From contig OX465579.1 of assembly GCA_950022655.1 (NCBI GenBank), positions 136,099,118 to 136,163,117 on the forward strand: DNA of 64,000 nt, read 5' to 3'. Within the stretch, counting starts at the first letter, position 1, and every line of letters starts with the position of its first letter. This document shows positions 21,908-38,335 of the stretch, piece by piece. The notes under the pieces are model-generated. The model saw only the letters and a program-made list of their open reading frames with translations, did no database searches and was not told the origin of the DNA. The stretch is from Alentia gelatinosa (lineage: Eukaryota; Annelida; Polychaeta; Phyllodocida; Polynoidae). The position numbers and the translations under genes were made by a program.

Positions 21908-24813
21908 CACCAGCATATAGATAACGGTAGATTAAAACAGAAAGAAATAATATCTCGTCACTATGACCTATATAGCATCATCAGAAGCAGCAAAGTTACG
22001 TGAAGGGAGGCGATGACATTTAATATAGGCTAAACGCATGCTTGTTTTAGATGTACGAGAAAGAATATTTGGTATGATGACTAATGGTATGAATAGCTTG
22101 TAATTGAGAAGGTGATGTTTACGACAGGAAGTGAAAGTAGCAGGTGGATATTATGTGGTAATAAGAAGCACTTATGGAAATCAAAACGTTTCCAGTCATC
22201 CAGGAACTTACTCTAAGCATTAGTACTAGCTATATTGTACAATTTGCAGTTCAAAAAATTTGGATAATAATGTTGGTAATTGTGATCTGCTAGGAAGATC
22301 ATAGTTTCTAAACATACCTTCCTGTTTTGATATATTATGAATTTCTCCTTGTGACATGACCCTGCTGGTTGATACGGCGTAAACTAATATAAACCAACCA
22401 ACATTGATGAATTACACACAGCACGGCATAGCAGTATGGTGGGGTGGTGTAGAATTTTAGACCCGTCATAACTTTGCCCCCATGCCATGTGGGAACTAAG
22501 TGTCTTTAGGCCCTCACCCGTCCTACCCTAAATAATGACATAATGGGACGAATAGAGATTGACTTGTCAAATGCTCATGTTTCAATAAAAGCAGTAATTT
22601 GTTCTAATGACTGCGGGTCATATATCAAAATGCAGACATTTATGGACAACATGGAAACTGTGGGGCCCATAGGAAATAAACACCAGTGGCAAACGTTCCA
22701 TGTGACTGCTGTAGGCCTGGACAACAACACCCCCATGCCAATCAGAGGGGTAACCGTCGACATGGTCTGTCATGCAGCAGTGTCAGGGTTTTTATTTTCT
22801 TTGTGAAGGGAAAGGTTTTATTATTTTATGGTACCAAATAGCAGACGTAATTACAAAGCGGTGAATTGGGAATGATGTGACGTGTGTGTAGTTGGCGTGA
22901 CCAGAGGAGAAGCCGTGGGAAACAGAACCACAATGCTTTGTTCACAGTCACTCCCCAAGCTTATAAACTTCTAATTTCTCAGCTCCACATCATCATCAAT
23001 CATCATGACATGCCAGCAGTTATTGCATTGTGAAATGATGACCCAGGTTTCTATATGCAGTATGTTTCCCCCCTATTCTTCTGGTTGTTAGAATTGTTCA
23101 TTTAAGTATTTGCCTTTTGTTTACATTTTGTTTTCATATGTAAACATTTGTTGGTTATCTTAATAAAATGAGTGGTGGTCTTACTCTATAAAAGATTCAC
23201 ATATAGCTTGACACTCCTCATTACTGAGAGCACCACCCATGTCTCTCAAAACCCAACACTGGTGGCACATAAAAAAAACTAGAAAAAGCTTGGCGAATTG
23301 ATATATTATTCCAATTACTGCCATTGCTTGTTATAGAATAGACGGGTGCTATTATTGTAATAACGATATTAATCAGTCAGCAGACAAATTATGGTTTTAC
23401 ATTATAAATAATGGCTGTAGGCCTCTTAGCCATAACTCAGATATAAATACTCAGTGCGCTGTGGTAATATTTGGTGGCGGTTTGGGATCGCTAGGCAAGA
23501 TACACTAAAAGCGGATCACAATGTATGATCTTCTCACTTTTAAAACACTATCCACTCTCACTTCTACGATTAGGCACACAAAATGATAGACACATCCTAA
23601 TTTTTCAGCACTGCATATTACAGATGGTATATCATTCATTTTATCTGGTAAACATCATTATGGCGGTGTCTGGAAAAAGTACTGACGACGCGGTAGGATG
23701 GCATTTCGTGACATTAACCCCTATGGTAAATTCTTCAACTTAGACAAATCTTTGGAGAGTCATTACAAGAAATATGATCCACTAAGTGGAATGTGTGTTC
23801 GCTCAGGATGGGTTTAGTGGTAAAAGTGAAAGGTGTCACCACTCATAAGACTCGCATCTCATCATTCAACAGCTTGAGATTAAACAACGGACATATATTT
23901 GGAGTTGTAAGTGTGTATATCTGGTTACATTTCTGCGATTCAGAAATAAAAGCAGGAGACGAATCAATAAACAGCATCCCGTACATAACATCATTTTTGC
24001 TTGGCTAGTCATAACTGATAACAAATCCATCTAATAATAAACACATCAGTTAGCATTTCAACAGCCATAAATGTTAAAAAGAAAATACATTTCGAAAATA
24101 CCTATTGATATTTGACACCATTTGATTTTAGCCACAATATTCAGACACACTTACACACACGTACACACTTACATTCAATCACCCTCCCCTTTCCGATTAG
24201 ATCATTGTCAAGGTTAAAATTGTTGAATCGCTACTTATTAAAGAAACATATGGCACCTTGAGAAAGATTACCATCTATAATATATTAATTATTGTAAACC
24301 TGTCAATAAAAAATGATGAGGTCACTTGCATATGATATAAGATGACTTCAATATGTTTATATATACTTTAAAGGCTTTGCAAGCCTTTATTTTCATGGGT
24401 ATCCTTCAACTGTTATTGGGCCTCCCCGGGATACTCCGAGCCAGTACTAGCCAAAGTTTGAAGACCAACTCACTGGATAGAGAGAAGCCAAGCAGACAAC
24501 ACAGGAGTCATTTGATTGCCATCGGATACATAGAATAAACCTTACTTAGTCAACACAAGACTATAATCTTTTTTCAAGTTTAAAAATACGTGCTTCCAGT
24601 ATCACAGGAGCTAGCAGAATAACGGTAAACACAGAAGAACGTGACGTTACGCGATGACTAATAGATGCGGTAGTCAAGCGGTAGTCAAGCGACTAACCTA
24701 GAAACGTGACGAGATAGATACACAACTAGATACGTCACGAAAAGATATGCTGCGGAGAGCTACACAGTAGACTTGCAGCAGCCTTAATATATAATTATAT
24801 ATTGAAATATATA

Positions 24814-24816
<3 letters not shown>
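21908..24816. other. noncoding DNA
   Basis: No gene recognised. A plus-strand open frame at 22543-22806 (87 codons) has no family resemblance. A short run of acacac-type text lies near 24140-24170. Confidence 0.5.

Positions 24817-24897
<81 letters not shown>
24817..24897. repeat. (AT)n microsatellite, 81 bp
   Basis: Pure AT alternation. The two overlapping minus-strand frames that read Ile-Tyr repeats through it are artefacts of the repeat. Confidence 0.95.
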
Positions 24898-24902
<5 letters not shown>

Positions 24903-27183
24903 TATACCAAATGACAGGTACAAGGAGGCCTTACTGTATATGTGGCATTCGAGGAGGGGTAGCCTGGAGTGATTGAGTGGCTTTTGCCTGAGCTGTTTAC
25001 ACAATAACATCCACACTGGTTAATGTGTAAATCGCCGACCATTTGGGTTGTCACCCATGCTGGCAACTCATCATGGATCACTAAAATATGAAAGGCTAAG
25101 TGACACACTTCACCCAATGCCTGGCAAATAGGTGTATTACAGGAAGGACGCTATCCAAGTGTCCTATTATCGGGCACCTCTCAGGTCTCCAGAGCAGGAC
25201 AACCTCAAGCTTTACTCATACTTAGTTTTCAGTTACCTCGCTTCTAGAAATGAGATAGAACGCTTTCTCCTCGGGTCATTTCGGTAGAATAACCTAGAGT
25301 AAATAGTATATACCTTAATATATGGACAGTTCATGTATACTACAATCATTGTATGAACCAAGGAAGGAGGAATCTTGATGTAAAATCATGAATGAAATAT
25401 TAGATGAATAAACTCCATGTTTATAGAAGAAATCATATTATCTCCATTTCTAAATCTTAGATATTTCAATCGAAAAAGGTTTTCCAACATTAGTGTCTCT
25501 CTTTACATCACATTCCCTGACCAAATCCCTTGGCGTAAACATGAATATGGTAGAATACATAAAATGATCACGGCACCTCATTCTATGTGATTGCCATCTG
25601 ATGGTTCTAGGGTCCAGGTAGTGTGTGAAATTATAGGTTCAGACCAATGCCTTCTATCTTATATCTGGGAAGTTGTTCAGTACGAACTAGACAAGTCTGG
25701 ACTTATTCAAGATATGGCCTCAAGACAAGCTGTCAAAACCGGTGGAAATTGAGGAGCTGTCAAGTTCCTTCGACTTTGCTCATGTATAAGAAAGAACCAT
25801 CAACACTTACACATACAGGTATGCTCTATATGTAGGTCCTGTTCTGATCCTACTGTTACGTTCCATTTTACTCTATTTGGGAAACGTACGTTCACTTTCC
25901 CTTAGCCTAGCTGATTTTGCTGGCTTCGCGTTACATCCCGCCCATTCTAATCTAACGGAAGATTCTAATGGTGTGCTGTACATGAAAATTAGATTATTCA
26001 GTATAACTACCTGTATAGGTGCAGCCTACTAATGCATCCAAATTCAAATGTCCTCATTACAGCTCTTATAGCATTTAATTATGTCACCAGAGGATCGGAA
26101 GACTTAAGTCATTGCGATGGTGTCACTGATAACAAAATACCACTACCTACTTATGCCGACAACACAAATAATCTAATTAAACAACAGCCTACACACATTA
26201 AAAAAACATGCACATTCCTTGCATTTGAGATTTTGGATATAAATTGAAACAGCTTTGATATAATCATCTTCATCTAAGTAAAACAAGTAATTAAGACGAT
26301 ATGTTTATTTTTTAAAGTTCGATGGCCACCTTGCTTACTGAGTATGCATTACAACCAGTATAGACAAATCGTCACTGTAAATATGGTTTCATTTAGTGTA
26401 GGTGTAATGGTTTGAAATCAATAGTATTTCGTAAGTAGAAACAACTAGTGCCATATGATGTCAAAGCGAATCAATAAGATCACGGTTATATTCGAACCAC
26501 TGGCCCCGCGATCCACAATACAAAGTGTAACGAATTGACCCATAGTGCCTGCATATAAATAAACATAGGTATGCTCATATTTGATATGTGAGTGTTTATT
26601 CCATATCATATGAATAACGGTATATATAATCATTATATATGTGTGAGGATGAAAAAAGTAAATACTACAACGAAGATATATATACATAACGGCCTTCCGT
26701 TACATTGTATGGCTCCCAACATTCATCTGAGTATAGCACTGGGTGAAGAGGGTCGGTGGAGAGTTAGCCGGTGAGGGGGCGGGTGTTATGGGCTGTCGTC
26801 AGATCAAAGAGACCGACACCATTTATCATAGATGCGGCGAGCCGCCGACGTCGGCAGAAGCCCCCTTGAAACACTCACGCCCCTGACAGTGAGTGGCCTA
26901 ATGCCAACACAAGGGTCATTAAATTGTCCCTTTTGTCAGGGCCACACGATCGGGTCAAGACCTCCCCCACTGGAGGGTCCTGACCTCTACGGAGGGCACA
27001 TCAGAGGCTCCCCTTGTCGGGGTAGGGGTTAGAGGCCCTGGCGGTGGTTATCATATACATAGAACGTTAGTGTTTTTACAGGCGGACGTTTTGACAGTTA
27101 TCACTCGATGTATAGGCTGTATGCATAGACTCTGACTCATACCATCGTCCATATATAGCTCCCACTATCTTCCCACAGTCAAG
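24898..27183. other. noncoding DNA
   Basis: No gene recognised. Positions 26750-27060 are GC-richer, with an ATCAAAG (TCF/LEF-like) word near 26803. Otherwise the region is AT-rich. Confidence 0.45.
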
Positions 27184-27280
27184 CCCCCCCCCCCCCCCCG
27201 AGTCTGTCAATACCAGGCAGACCTCATTTGTTTATGTCTCCTCTTGATCTCAATGGAGGGGGAGGGGGGGGGGGGGGGGG
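27184..27280. repeat. poly-C tract followed by poly-G tract
   Basis: A run of 16 C (27184-27199) is followed 58 bases later by a G-rich run (27258-27280, the last 17 pure G). The two tracts are complementary and could pair as a hairpin, or separately form i-motif and G-quadruplex structures. Run lengths may be unreliable in assembled sequence. Confidence 0.85.
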
Positions 27281-28776
27281 TCGACTGATATTTGTAGCAG
27301 TGATAATCTGTACTCATTCATAGGCGCGATGAACACAAACCAACTATCTCCACTGGAAGGTGTTTCCGACAAGCCCATCTAGTCTGTCTACGTTATCTAT
27401 GATAAATGAATTTTATTGACCAACGAAATATTTATCAATCCCAATTTGCTCGCCTAATCGCATTATCTGGCAAGCATCGATCCCCCATGGCCCTCCTGAT
27501 GTGACAAGGGAGATATGGGATCAGCGGTAATAATGTTACACTTCTTTCGACCCGCATCCATGCCTGCCTTTAGTCTCTGAGAGCATTCAAGAATATTTGA
27601 ACATCCGATTTAGGTAGAAATGATAGACTTGGTCGCTGCTGGCGCGGACTCTGTGTTTCAGATTTCTCCAGTTGAATGAATAGCAGAAGAGATTTATTCC
27701 TTTATAAGTATTTGTTTGCCAAGCATAGAATCCCAATATATAGGCCAAGGCCATTCATCATTGTAAAAAAATACAGGAAGCAGATAAGGTAAACATGTAT
27801 AGAGCCCTCACGAGTCCCTCAATTACTCACATCTATATTCTTTATCTACATCCTGGCTATTCATAAGGGTGAAAAACGCTGTTTACTGGAGATGTACTGT
27901 TTGAATGGTGTGGCGGCAATATCGGCATAGTAGCAACAATAATGACTGGAAGTAACGTACATGTATTGCCAAACTGTAAGGACGTTCTCTTCATGCCGCC
28001 TTATGCCTTAACAGAGGATTTTAGTCTGGACATGAACACTCATCAGTTGGCTCAATCAGCCGCTATAGCCGCTAGGGAATAAGAGTAGTAAGTGAAATAG
28101 TCACAGTTCTTTTAATCAAGAATTATGTTTTTTTCATTAATACCAGGCCTTGGGCATGACTTAAGACTGACGCAAGTGACATCAAAAGCACAGGCCTTAG
28201 TGTCATTCGCGAAGATAACATGGATACTTGTGTGCCGGTCAGTGTCCCTTCATGATAGCCTCAATATGATATATAGATGCAAACAGAGTGAATGTCGTTC
28301 TAGCTAACCCACAGGAATAAAGTCCATGGCATTTCCAATAGATTAATCACTTCCCCTTTTGGTAGAGGACAATACTTCTTCCTTGACACTCCCGGAACAT
28401 GGAGCAAAAAAAGACAAGAACCTTCTAATGCCACTAATTTGATCTTGTATTCTGACAACCTCTTAAGGTAGTTAATCACGGCAAACGCCCAGGCCTCTCA
28501 CAGCCTAGTGCAGCGTTTTGTTGTGGGCAGAAACATTATCTTTTTTTGTCCGGCCTAATTTTGTGCGGGATGATGACGAATCGGGCGATTCCCGCCACAA
28601 CACTGAGCGCGACAAATGAGCAGACGACAATTTACCCCAGGAGAATTGGGAGCAGGAAAAGTAGCTGAAACCATGGAACTTTAAGGGGAGACCAACTCGG
28701 CACAGGACAACTGAAATATAGAAATTGAATAGCTACTGAGTACTAGTGAACTGGGCACTAGTGCAGGACTATAGAG
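27281..28776. other. noncoding DNA
   Basis: No gene, RNA gene or repeat array was recognised. Confidence 0.5.
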
Positions 28777-28918
28777 GAAACCCATGAATGTTTAGGGTCT
28801 GAGCTCGTATCCCATCGAGTTTGAATCACGTAGTAATTCACAAGGCGAAGCCGCGTGAATTGCTATGTGATTCAAATGAGATGGGATCGAGCTCTGACCT
28901 TAAACTTGAATGGGTTTC
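28777..28918. repeat. long palindrome, 65-bp arms
   Basis: The arms 28777-28841 and 28855-28918 are inverted copies with a few mismatches; they share gaaacccat, gagctcg, tcccatc, gattcaa and gtgaatt words. The loop contains GGC-GAA-GCC (28844-28852). It is noncoding and shares no arm sequence with the palindrome at 11.8 kb, yet has the same style of loop. Confidence 0.7.
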
Positions 28919-29281
28919 TGAATTTATCTCACCCTTAATATTGACTAATGGGCTAACATTTGTGACATTATCCCCCATTGGATATCTTTCCTAAATATCT
29001 AATGGGTGTTAGATACGAGATTCCAATGTTAAGTCATGAGAATAAGCAATGTCATGAGAATATGCGATAGAAAAATGGGTTTCGTAATACAATATCCTGC
29101 TTCTCCTTACACATTTGCCATCAGTTTTCATTCATCCCTTAACTGCATAGTAATATTCAAGGGTAATGTGTCCGTTTCATAGCTGTCTCGATACAGCTGA
29201 AAGTAGATTGCGTTTTTACTATGACAAATTAGCACAGCTATAGAAGAATTGTTGTGATCCTGCTCAGACAGTACAACTTCG
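28919..29281. other. noncoding DNA
   Basis: Contains a short direct repeat, gtcatgagaata, near 29030-29065. No gene was seen. Confidence 0.45.
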
Positions 29282-32119
<2,838 letters not shown>

Positions 32120-32890
32120 CTGGAATCAGCATCAGTAACCAACTACAATACTACTTCCGCCACTAGCTACTACTATTACCACTGCAGCATCAAACATAAT
32201 TATAATTGCAACTCAGATACCCTAATATACCGAATCGCACTTATATATTGAGGACATTTCCATGTTAAGGATTGAGAACTCACAAACTATGTTGAAGTAA
32301 TGACCAAATTTAAGAAAAGATAAAGAGAAAAAGCTATAGCTTCGACTAGTAAAAGTGCTTACGCTACTACTACAGTGGTATTTACTACTACTGCCAACCA
32401 GTATGACAACCACCACGTCTGACACCACCAACAACGTTACGACTACAAGACCTAACACCACCAGCGGCACATTCACTACCACTAGCAACATTACTGCTTT
32501 AACAAACGTTACAAATGCAAATGACGGGACTATAACTAGTATCCCAACAAAATGCACAAGCACGCGCTCCATAAAGAACAAAAACAGTGCTATACCCTTA
32601 CCATTACCACCACAAGAACCACCACCGACACTTCCACTACCACCGATATCACTTTAGATACCAGCAACATAATCACTTTCAACTACAACTATTTCTGTAA
32701 TATCAACAGCACCAAATTCTCTTGGAACCAATATCAACCACGTGTCACCACCGGTTTTAGCATCATGATCATCATCTTTGGCAATCAAAATAATTCCACA
32801 TCATCAGCACCACACACCAGTAAGTGAGCCTCCACAACCATCTCCACTATCAACACTATCACAACCAGCGCCCCCTATTTCTCCAAAGCT
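32120..32890 (+). repeat. cryptic ACN/AAC trinucleotide-rich stretch
   Basis: On the plus strand this stretch is dominated by ACC, ACT, ACA and AAC triplets. One frame (32355-32657, 100 codons) starts with a hydrophobic Leu-rich segment and continues as a Thr/Asn-rich tract with several N-x-T sites, superficially like a small secreted mucin. The same triplet bias continues before and after it and crosses frames (the next frame over is also Thr-rich), so degenerate simple repeat is the better explanation. Confidence 0.5.
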
Positions 32891-34398
32891 AACAGCACTA
32901 ACAACACTACCGACCTCGCAGCAAACAATTCTTGGCCTCAGGAGGTATCTCCTGTGATAGGCCCCTCCTAACTGCAAATGATTATTTAGATGTGTCAGAT
33001 AGAGACACCGATGGATCATTTTGTTGTGCTCACCCCCTTCACATACACCTCCTTAAACGAAGGGATAAAAAGGAGATAACCCCCATCCGCTTCCCCGCAG
33101 TCATCTAATCCCTGAAACATCGCTCGTACCTACAAAAAGAGTTTATTAGTGTGGTCTTTTTGAAATTCCGACCGGTGGGAACTCGGTTATCAAGCAAGTC
33201 CTTTTCCCCTTCTCATCTTGAGATCTGTTTTTTATTTATTTGTGGACCTTGTTCGCCTCCTACTCTGTGGAAGAAAGCAAAGAAAAACGTACATGCATAT
33301 GATTCTGTCTTCTTTTACTATATAAAGAGTATGCATTATTGTTGGCATGGAAGCAAATATACTCAACTTGTATTTTTAAAAAGATTACGACATATAACCA
33401 ATGTTTCAAATCTTGTTTTGACACCTACATCTGTATGATTAGCACAACGCCATAACCACTTTATACATATCTTACTTATGTTCCCGGCCCGATGGCCATC
33501 TTCCATTAAGGCATGGCTAGTTATCTTCTTCTCGTTTACAGATGATATCTTGCCCTCATCTCTCTACCCTTGTTTACAACCTGGTTTATGCATATCGAGT
33601 CTTCATCCTGATGTTCCTCTCACAGAAAGAGTCACTTTACTTGATCCCTTGCAGCAAACACTTATTGTTTCACCCTTTCACCAAATAGTCTTTGCTCAAC
33701 CTAAACCTATTGCTCATCGTACCTATAAACCCATACTGTGCGGAGAAGTCTTTATATACATCCTGCTTACTTTCACCCCATACTTAGATTGAGCTTCCCT
33801 TTTTTACTTTACTAAATCCATGCACATCCATAAAAGTGCCCTTCTAAAATTGTTATCCCTTGCCCATAAAATAAGCAGGTTTTTTTCACTCTATGCCAGT
33901 ATACTCTGATAAACATGCTACGCTTTTGGTTAGCGTCTTCGTTGTCAGTGACGTCATTGACGTTGTATTGCCTGAATTATGGTTGCTATGTTGTTGCTCT
34001 AATAGGACATCTTAATTACCATGACATTGCTATCATGCTATATATATGTCATTGCCAATGGGAATACAATTCATGACGTGAGTTATGACAATTAATAGGG
34101 ATGCTTTAAAGCTTGTTGCGTATATCGACTGGGCTTGGGATGTATCATTAACTTTTACACACCAGAAAACGATGAACACCGAGCTCCGACACAAGCACTA
34201 CCATAAAGTAGGCTACTATTTGAATGCTTATAGAACGTTTTTAACTTTTACATTCTGAACTTAATCCTTCGCTCAGACTTTCACTCCTTAATATCATGTT
34301 TAAGTTGATCAATTGGAAGAAATTGAGAAATTCACACATGCGAACTTATTGGTTGGATTGAGAGGATATATTGAGGGGTGTGAATTGTATATTGGAAA
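32891..34398. other. noncoding DNA
   Basis: No gene recognised. The plus-strand frames at 33151-33438 and 33478-33792 are hydrophobic by composition and show no family match to me. Confidence 0.45.
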
Positions 34399-34425
34399 GG
34401 GGTGGGGGTGGGGATAAGGACGGGG
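34399..34425 (+). other. G-quadruplex-type motif
   Basis: Four G runs (34399-34402, 34404-34408, 34410-34413, 34422-34425) with loops of 1, 1 and 8 bases. This fits the usual pattern for an intramolecular quadruplex. Confidence 0.55.
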
Positions 34426-35535
34426 TTAGTTATGGTTGAGGGGGACCAGCTTGCGGAGGCTAACAATTAGTTAGCACTTGTAAGTAGCTTTGTAAATCGC
34501 CCTGTCACATGCCTCCAGTACGGCTTTACTACCCACGAGATCAAAGAAAACAATACGCAGCCATACCCCACACAAACACTGCTAAAATACTGATTAAATC
34601 CACGGGTCATGTCTCACCCGTCCTATACGTTGACAGAAGGCGAGGAAAAATATGTTATAAAAAGGGACGTGCGGTCTATGATCTAAGGATGTTGATTTTC
34701 ATTTCTTCATGAGATAAAAAGAGTGTTTAGCCTATTGATTATAAAACCCCTTCAACCTTCAAAGGTGGTGTTACCATTGTGTCTAGCAACGTTTACCTGC
34801 ATGTCGTAAGCCCAGGTTTATGACCCTTTGCCATATAAACGTTCCAGGGATTGGTTACAGAAGTTAACCTTTCTTTAACCCTTTCCTTCTGCACTCGTGT
34901 GAGTGTTTCTGTGTATACGGATGGGAACTAACATTTTATACCCAGTACTTAAAATCCATGATCGATGAATTTCCAACGCAGAGAAACAAAACAAAATCGA
35001 CAAGAAAATGAAAATAGTGTGGTTTGTGTGTGATAACTATTGTCAATGGGTTAATTTACACTTTTTGGCAAAACTGTGAGTACAAACCATATAGGTCACT
35101 TACTCCATTTTCCGACAGGGTTAATGAGAACTTTCACCTCTATCATAGCCAAGACATTCACCCACATTCCAAAAATTCCCAGGGGTTGGGGCTGATGATG
35201 ACTACGATGTAAAAAGTGTGTTGCACATAACTTTGTCCTTTGATGAAGAAATACATCAAGGCTTAGAAATAATGAGCAGCTTGGACGTTGAAGTCTTAAT
35301 AAAAGCGTGTCACACTGTATGACAGGGAAACTTCACAGCGACGTCATAAGTTCTGCCTTTTTCATGAAGCATTTCGCATGGGCGATAATTGGGGTAAATC
35401 CCGTCGCGACGGTAGGCGGCGAGACCTGTGGGTGCGGGGGCAGTTATCTGACAGGCAGCAACCCATAGCGATGACACCAGGATTGGAAGAGAGATAGGAG
35501 AGAGCGAAATAGACAGTGTAAGTCCGCCAGTGTAC
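34426..35535. other. noncoding DNA
   Basis: No gene or repeat array recognised. Confidence 0.45.

Positions 35536-35580
<45 letters not shown>
35536..35580. repeat. (GT)n(GA)n compound microsatellite
   Basis: About 18 bases of GT are followed by about 27 bases of GA. Confidence 0.95.
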
Positions 35581-35584
<4 letters not shown>

Positions 35585-36039
35585 GGAGGGAGGCAGTCTC
35601 GTCGCATCATCATCACTTTACCAGGTTCCCGCATCATAAATCACTACCTTCTTGTGAAGATATCACCAGGGAACTCTGTTAGGGGGAAAAAAGTGTCAAC
35701 CGAAAAAAATGGGCCGAGAGAAAAATGAGAGAGTGGGGAAAAAGGAGAGGCTTGACTACCCTTGGCTCCAAGCCTCACTTAGTGCAGCCAGTCTTGGTTA
35801 TGGATGGGTGTGGGCGCACGCTATATAATCATTTATCACTTGGGCGAATGAAACAATACACTTCATCCATTGGCCCCCTTACACCATCCCTCCTCCGCAG
35901 CCATGTAGTCCCCCTGTCCTGCTGCAGCCGCCAACCTATTGGCTATCCTTTCTAAGACACCCCCGTATATCTATAATGGTTTATTAATCAACATATCCCA
36001 AGCGCCGTCAGTCCTTTCGATTATATTTTTTTCTCTCTC

Positions 36040-36330
36040 TCTGTCTTGGCAGCAGGCCGTCGCGGATCACGACAACAAATTGTGGCATTTCTCATTAAAA
36101 CCAATCCCGGAAGTGATGTAAGTCATCCGTCTGTGCGCGCGGGCTTTCAACTCTCGCGCGCTCTCGTCGTCGGCGAGAGCGTGACGTTAATTGGCGTCGG
36201 ATTATCTGGAGGAAGGATCAGTTATGAACAGCTGTAATCCATCATAAAGGGATTATTTATCAGCTTAGCGGGCGTGATTGATGTTAGGATGAGAAGACCA
36301 GGGGGATGAAGCCACCGCATCCAACTATCT
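36040..36330. promoter_or_regulatory. candidate cis-regulatory block
   Basis: Dense motif text lies in GC-richer DNA: CCGGAAGT (ETS) near 36107, cgcgcgcg-type CpG text, GGATTATC (OTX-like) near 36199, CAGCTG (E-box) near 36231, then TGTAATCC and GGGATTA. An imperfect inverted repeat, ctctcg...cgagag, sits at about 36160-36180. The call rests on motif density only. Confidence 0.25.
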
Positions 36331-38335
36331 TTTACCGCGATAAGAAGGGACAACAACCTGTGGAAGATTAACTATTAAACAGCAGATTCATCATCGCAAG
36401 CAGGCCGCAGACGGCGGCTTAGGCATGTCACATAGTCAGTGCAATCTCAATAACTTCCCATTTTTCTCGCCTCCTTTGTTGCCAGCGCCGGTAAGATGTA
36501 TGGGGTTATCAAGAAGGTTGTGATTCTTCAGAATGTTACCATCTAAACCAGCAAGCACACCACATCTCCCCGATTTATGAAAAAAGGTCTTGTATACGAG
36601 GCTGCGCGATAATTCGGTTATAAACTTTACCTACGTCATTATATGTAATCAGGATACCATATACAATATGTGATGCACACGATACTTTACCTTCTTTTCA
36701 GTAGTGTTCGTAAAGCCCTTTTCTATCGCCTTACCAACTGAGTTTACAAAGTTCACTCTTACTGCTAATTGGTAAGGATGGCACAGGGAACACTAAAAAC
36801 TGAGGATCAGTGGAGAGGAAGATGTATAGAGAAGGAAACAGTGGAAATTAAGAGAGCAATTATGGATAACGTATGGCGCGATATAAGTACATGTATATAA
36901 GTAAAATTGAGAGGGGGAAGTTGTAGAGGGAGTGATACATAGATAAGTGGCCGAGAACATGAATAGGTAGTCGAAACTCTACAAAGTATTGGAAAGATAT
37001 TGTCAATTAGGAACAAATAACATGTTCATCTTAAAGCACCAGTGGGTCAACGAAATATTTCACTCTCTAGCGATTGGCCAAGGTCAGCTGGACAGACCCC
37101 TCTAAGCCACTGAGACACTGGCCCTCTGTACCTTTCCCAATGTCACAGAGTTGGCACGCAGATGGTGAAGGGATAGCTTTTGCAACATGTTGAAAGTCTA
37201 TACAATAATCACTCCTAACCTAGGCAGCGTATATGAGCCTGTGATCCAGGCTCAATAAAGGCAATATACATACAAGTGCATCACCGTTGTGATGAAAAGT
37301 ATTTGTACTAAATGATTTTTCTTACTATTGTAAGGGTGTACTTGACCATTGACAACTGTGAGGACACTCATACCGGTTGTCAAGCCGCCGCATTCACAGT
37401 ATAAAGAAACAATTAAAAAATCACACACACAAAAACAATGGCATATTGTGTCTAGTCCTCCTCTGTCTATTATCTTTAAAACTCATTATTTAACGAATGA
37501 GCATTTCATTGTGCAAACACACCTCATGTTATCTTAGGTAGAAACCTAATTCATTCGAGACATCTTAAGATTGGACAAACAACCCTGGTTTTCCAAAGAG
37601 TCTTTAAAAAACAGGAGGAATTTAAAAAAACCATACACACAAGCAAACAGACTTAATGTTAACTACTGGTTTGTTTGTGTTAAGATATCCCCCTTTAATG
37701 CTTCGCACAAAGAGAGGTTTTATGTGACACATTGAAATTTAAAGTCCCTGACCAATTAACAAACTCCAATAAAAACCGTTGACGTTACCTGTAACTGCAT
37801 GTCACTATTAAGCCCATCTTGATTCCTGTCATTAAATTAGAACGTATAAATCTACCATCTGGGTCTCCCTGGGTGGTCTCGTCTTCTGTCACTCAGGGGC
37901 GCCACTGATGGACTATACCTTCAGCTGGAAGTAATATTTTATAAATGATTGATGCAATTAAATGCATGGACAATTTGGTTCACTAGCAGAATACTGAGTG
38001 TCCTAAGCGATATATCATACGCAGGGAGTAACTACTGTCATCCATACCTGTAGGTGCATACGCACATATTTAGAATAACTACATTTAATGTTCATAATTA
38101 ATTTTACCATATATAATTATCAGGTAGTTTCAACGTTGGTTCTCAGAGCGATATGATGTCATCAGGACCTATTTGTATGGTTGTAAAGGTGCGCCAGGAT
38201 AAAGAGGGATTATAATATATTTTAATGATTTAATCATAATCCTCGCGACAATGATTCTTGTCGGCGCATATATGCCTTACAGACACGGATAATAAACGAC
38301 CCAGACCAACCCCATGAAGTACCAGGCAAATAGCG
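36331..38335. other. noncoding DNA
   Basis: No gene recognised. The stretch is AT-rich with scattered simple sequence. Confidence 0.45.

Noticed and set aside
24698..25117. Open frames encoding Ile-Tyr repeats
   Set aside because: They are translations of the AT microsatellite.
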